From CAYVAP01 sp964521065 (GTDB lineage: Bacteria > Bacteroidota > Bacteroidia > J057), in contig CAZFPQ010000001.1 of assembly GCA_964521065.1 (NCBI GenBank), forward strand, positions 25,752-89,751: a stretch of 64,000 nt of DNA, given 5' to 3'. The notes under the pieces were generated by a model. That model did not search any database and was not told the origin of the DNA. It saw nothing but the letters and a program-made list of their open reading frames with translations. Of this stretch, positions 61,391-64,000 are shown one piece after another (positions within the stretch are counted from its first letter, which is position 1; each line of letters opens with the position of its first letter). A program made the position numbers and the translations under genes.

Positions 61391-61522
61391 GTGATTCCCA
61401 TGAGGGTAGGGAAAGGTCAAGGAGTTAAATAATAGAAGGGTGAAGAGGGAAAGAAGCAAGGCTTACCTGTTTTCACTCCTACTCGTTTTTCTTTTTTCTC
61501 AATTGAATGAGCAGATCAGAGA

Positions 61523-62023
61523 ATGAATTGGGATATACATCCAAGAAGAATCCTCTGGACCATATGTATGCTAGGTTCCTTACTCTGCCCTGCCCAGGTC
61601 AGCAATGACCAGGTTTACGAAGAGCTTAAACAAGATTTTTTTGATGCCTATCCAGGCCCATATCGGCATGTGCAAGGCCCTGGAGAGAATCTCCTACCTG
61701 ATAGCGCATACATCGACAGCTCTTCAAGCATTCAGTTAAGTTTTCTTGGCTTAGAGGTAGCCTATCAAGAGCTTGAAAGTAGTATTGCCAGAACCCTTAC
61801 CCTACCAGCACAATTAGAGCACGCTAATGGTGGCCTACAATCTCAGGAGCTAAGCTATCGGGATACTTTGAGCTTTCAGGAGTTTAGGAGAGTATACCGC
61901 CAGAGTAGTCTAGGGGTAAAAGGAGCAGACCCTCGCAAGCGTCAGAAATGGCTAAATCCCACGCTTTGGATTGGATTACCTATAGTAGGGGTAATTGCCT
62001 TGTTTACTTTGAGAAGTAGATAA
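61523..62023 (+). CDS. Exported protein with C-terminal transmembrane anchor, unknown
   Basis: A 166-residue protein. The N-terminus has a signal peptide (RRILWTICMLGSLLCPAQV), the middle is polar and acidic, and the end is a single hydrophobic helix WIGLPIVGVIALFTL followed by Arg-Ser-Arg. This tripartite layout (signal, ectodomain, C-terminal helix, basic tail) resembles proteins processed by sortase-like or rhombosortase-like systems, but no recognisable sorting motif precedes the helix. No family recognised. Confidence 0.65.
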   Translation: MNWDIHPRRILWTICMLGSLLCPAQVSNDQVYEELKQDFFDAYPGPYRHVQGPGENLLPDSAYIDSSSSIQLSFLGLEVAYQELESSIARTLTLPAQLEHANGGLQSQELSYRDTLSFQEFRRVYRQSSLGVKGADPRKRQKWLNPTLWIGLPIVGVIALFTLRSR

Positions 62024-62058
62024 AAAAAGAGGGACGCTTCCGAGCGGAAGTCGTCCCT
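62022..62058 (-). terminator. Terminator of rpiA (minus strand)
   Basis: On the minus strand the stem AGGGACG (62052-62058) and CGTCCCT (62030-62036), extended by CTTCCG/CGGAAG with a one-base bulge, is followed by a run of T (62028-62022). The plus-strand side has no T run, so it belongs to rpiA. Confidence 0.85.
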
Positions 62059-62133
62059 ACAGCACAACCATGAAAACACAATACTCAAAGGTAAGGCTTT
62101 TGCGGATAAACGCAAATAATTCTGGTAAAAAAT

Positions 62134-62820
62134 CTAATAATTCTTTCCTGGCCTCGTGAGTACTTTGATTTCTCCATTATTATATCCCACCACGATTCGG
62201 GTTGCAAAACCAGGAAAAAGCCCTGTCTCGACCACTCCTACGAGCTTCTTAAGCTCTTGATGCAAGCCAGCTGGGTCAGGAATGGATCCGACAAAACAGT
62301 CAAGAATATAATTGCCATTATCCGTAAGAAAAGGAGCTTGTCCTTCGGCACTTCGCAGTTGAGGATGCAGTCCAAGCTGCTCCAAGCGCTTTTGGGTAAC
62401 CTCAAAACCAAAGGGAACGACTTCGATTGGGAGAGGAAAAGCCCCCAAGGTTTCTACGGACTTGTTCTCACCAGCCACCACAATCATTTCTTTGCTCAGT
62501 GAGGCAATCATTTTTTCCCGATAAAGGGCTCCTCCACCGCCTTTAATCAAATGAAAGTCAGGATCAAACTCATCGGCCCCATCTACTACCACATCAATTC
62601 GCTCTACCTCCCTCAACGCAAGTAAGGGAATTCCCAATCGAGTAGCTTGCTCTTCCGTTCGCAAGGAAGTAGGTACCCCTTGAATATCTAACCCAGCTTG
62701 CACCATCATTCCTAGCTTCTCTACAAAATAGAAAGCTGTGGACCCAGTACCTAGGCCTACAACCATACCTGTTTCAATAAATTCAGTCGCCTTTTCTCCG
62801 GCGAGTTGCTTAATATTCAT
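62134..62820 (-). CDS. rpiA: Ribose-5-phosphate isomerase A
   Basis: Cytoplasmic pentose-phosphate enzyme interconverting ribose-5-phosphate and ribulose-5-phosphate, 228 residues. Motifs GMVVGLGTGSTAFYFV, VVDGADEFDPDFHLIKGGGGALYREKM (split here by function: substrate loop and catalytic Asp/Glu/Lys) and PPFG-like PLPIEVVPFGFEVT are present. Full length, with its own terminator 75 bases after the stop. Confidence 0.96.
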   Translation of the reverse strand: MNIKQLAGEKATEFIETGMVVGLGTGSTAFYFVEKLGMMVQAGLDIQGVPTSLRTEEQATRLGIPLLALREVERIDVVVDGADEFDPDFHLIKGGGGALYREKMIASLSKEMIVVAGENKSVETLGAFPLPIEVVPFGFEVTQKRLEQLGLHPQLRSAEGQAPFLTDNGNYILDCFVGSIPDPAGLHQELKKLVGVVETGLFPGFATRIVVGYNNGEIKVLTRPGKNY

Positions 62821-62921
62821 GGACCGGCGTTCTTATCAAATAGACTTTGATGTGAAATCAGGGAATGCTTGAGTAGATTTCCTAGGAAAAATCTAATTGG
62901 GACAAAAATTCGAATCTCTCA

Positions 62922-64000
62922 TCAAGTAAAACCCACACGACCGTCTCGCCCCCCCTCTAGCAGGCTGTCATTTCCAGGTTCCATGTCAGAAACATCCTCC
63001 CATTTTAGCTCTTTCAACATTTCCTCATGACGTTCCTCAGGAGCTAGGTCTGCCAGCCGGAGGTGTTGGTTCTGAATTACTTTTTCAACAACTTTTCTCA
63101 CCGCTCGTGCATTTCCAAAAAACTTGTTTTTGTTGCGGTCTAAATGGGCGAAAAAGGTTTTGAGCTGTAACAGAGCCTTTTCCTCTGCCACGATCTCTTC
63201 CTTAGCTAGCATGTCAATGGCAATGGCCAATAACTCTTCTGCTTGGTAATCTGGGAAGGACATTTGGCGGTCAAAGCGAGACTTTAGACCAGGATTACTT
63301 TCTAGGAAGCGGCGCATAGGATCAGGATAGCCTGCTGCGATCACCACCAACTCTCCCCTGAGATCCTCCATTCGCTTGAGCAAGGTATCTATGGCCTCCT
63401 TACCAAAATCCTGGGGACCGCCCTGAGCTAGGCTGTAGGCTTCGTCGATAAACAAGACGCCTCCTTTGGCTTGGTTCACCAGTTCAGACGTTTTGCTCGC
63501 CGTCTGTCCAATGTAATCTGCCACCAAAGACTTACGATCACATTCAATCAGGTTGCCTTTCTCAAGGATGCCTAAGGCGTGATAAATTCGCCCTATCAGC
63601 CTGGCCACGGTAGTCTTGCCCGTGCCAGGGTTCCCGGTGAATACCGTGTGCAGCGAGAATCGATGTAGGACATCTTTGCCTACTTCTTTATAAAAACGAA
63701 CCAACTTGATGAGGTCATGTACCTCCGACTTGATTTTATCTAGTCCCACCATGCTGTCTAACTCAGCCACAGCCTCATGTAGCAGGTCTTCCTCGATAGG
63801 AAGCTCAATTTTTCGGCGGCGATTCCCCTCGAATATTTCCTGGACATCCTCAACCCAGATGGTAGAAAGTTGGTCCGCCGTCAAGGAATCAACCTCTTCA
63901 TTCCTCATGACTCTTAGGCCAAGATTCATCTTAGCTTCATTGATAAGAGAGATGGCATAGCGAGCATTACCAAAGGTTCGGTCACGACTCCGATAAGCCT
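62922..64000 (-). CDS. Tandem AAA+ ATPase (CbbX/CfxQ-like), 5' end outside window
   Basis: The gene enters from the right edge, so only its C-terminal part is seen. The frame is open to the edge: codons before the ATG at 63929 read RSRDRTFGNARYAISLINEA, which is the lid helix of a preceding AAA module. The complete second module shows FTGNPGTGKTTVARLIGRIY (Walker A), GGVLFIDEAYSLAQGG (Walker B) and NPGLKSRFDRQMSFPDY (arginine finger region), then a lid FFGNARAVRKVVEKVIQNQH. This is the CbbX/SpoVK-like family, in which tandem AAA modules form hexameric remodelling machines. The target cannot be told from here. Confidence 0.85.
   Translation of the reverse strand, partial: AYRSRDRTFGNARYAISLINEAKMNLGLRVMRNEEVDSLTADQLSTIWVEDVQEIFEGNRRRKIELPIEEDLLHEAVAELDSMVGLDKIKSEVHDLIKLVRFYKEVGKDVLHRFSLHTVFTGNPGTGKTTVARLIGRIYHALGILEKGNLIECDRKSLVADYIGQTASKTSELVNQAKGGVLFIDEAYSLAQGGPQDFGKEAIDTLLKRMEDLRGELVVIAAGYPDPMRRFLESNPGLKSRFDRQMSFPDYQAEELLAIAIDMLAKEEIVAEEKALLQLKTFFAHLDRNKNKFFGNARAVRKVVEKVIQNQHLRLADLAPEERHEEMLKELKWEDVSDMEPGNDSLLEGGRDGRVGFT

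Noticed and set aside
1..64000. CRISPR array
   Set aside because: No series of regularly spaced direct repeats is present; repeats found are dispersed and palindromic.

Overview
This window comes from a member of the Bacteroidota, most likely a saprospirian (Lewinella/Haliscomenobacter-like) bacterium. The evidence is a type IX secretion (gliding-motility type) C-terminal sorting domain, a SusC/RagA-type plug signature, promoters of the Bacteroidota form TTTG-N20-TAnnTTTG, and the near absence of Shine-Dalgarno sequences. The genus is an inference. I see no phage, integrase, insertion-sequence transposase, CRISPR array or rRNA. The window is mostly chromosomal core genes with lineage-specific secreted and outer-membrane proteins and short dispersed repeats.

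Layout. 0.4-3.7 kb: trehalose synthase-maltokinase fusion. 3.9-7.1 kb: Na/Pi cotransporter, rhomboid protease and a voltage-gated cation channel. 7.3-7.9 kb: two tandem non-coding units, each with a near-perfect promoter, a tRNA-like fold, a shared TAG-repeat trailer and a strong terminator; this is the strangest locus in the window. 7.9-12.6 kb: beta-propeller/SPOR protein, then a sucrose/fructan pair (GH32 lipoprotein and sugar porter). 13.0-18.2 kb: omega-amidase, metallo-hydrolase, OmpA-like protein, Kdo transferase, a small secreted protein and branched-chain aminotransferase. 18.3-28.5 kb: a lipoprotein, a DUF3626 protein, an S9 peptidase and a giant alpha-2-macroglobulin carrying an embedded SusC-type plug. 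28.5-32.1 kb: riboflavin synthase and a large T9SS substrate. 32.4-36.8 kb: ribosomal proteins L13, S9, S2, then YraN and S1; the usual tsf after rpsB is absent. 37.2-43.2 kb: two paralogous barrel-like proteins, a small secreted protein, an FtsX-type permease and a small membrane protein. 43.4-49.9 kb: glycosyltransferase, GMP synthase, TPR/periplasmic-binding protein, Mrp and an NfuA-type protein. 49.9-56.9 kb: lipoprotein, small membrane protein, a lipoprotein-type peptide deformylase divergent from lgt, a caspase-family protease and Pcm. 57.4-64 kb: YidC, MORN-like protein, zinc-free sirtuin with a zinc-ribbon membrane partner, a secreted protein, RpiA and a tandem AAA+ ATPase cut by the window edge.

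Several groups act together: GH32 plus sugar porter (extracellular sucrose or fructan hydrolysis and import), L13-S9-S2-YraN-S1 (translation), Mrp plus NfuA (iron-sulfur carrier functions), and Lgt plus YidC (envelope biogenesis). Intergenic regions carry at least three dispersed, mostly palindromic repeat families (A, B, C below) and a degenerate purine-rich repeat; these resemble miniature mobile or REP-like elements.

All calls were made by reading the sequence; no alignment, folding or database search was run.
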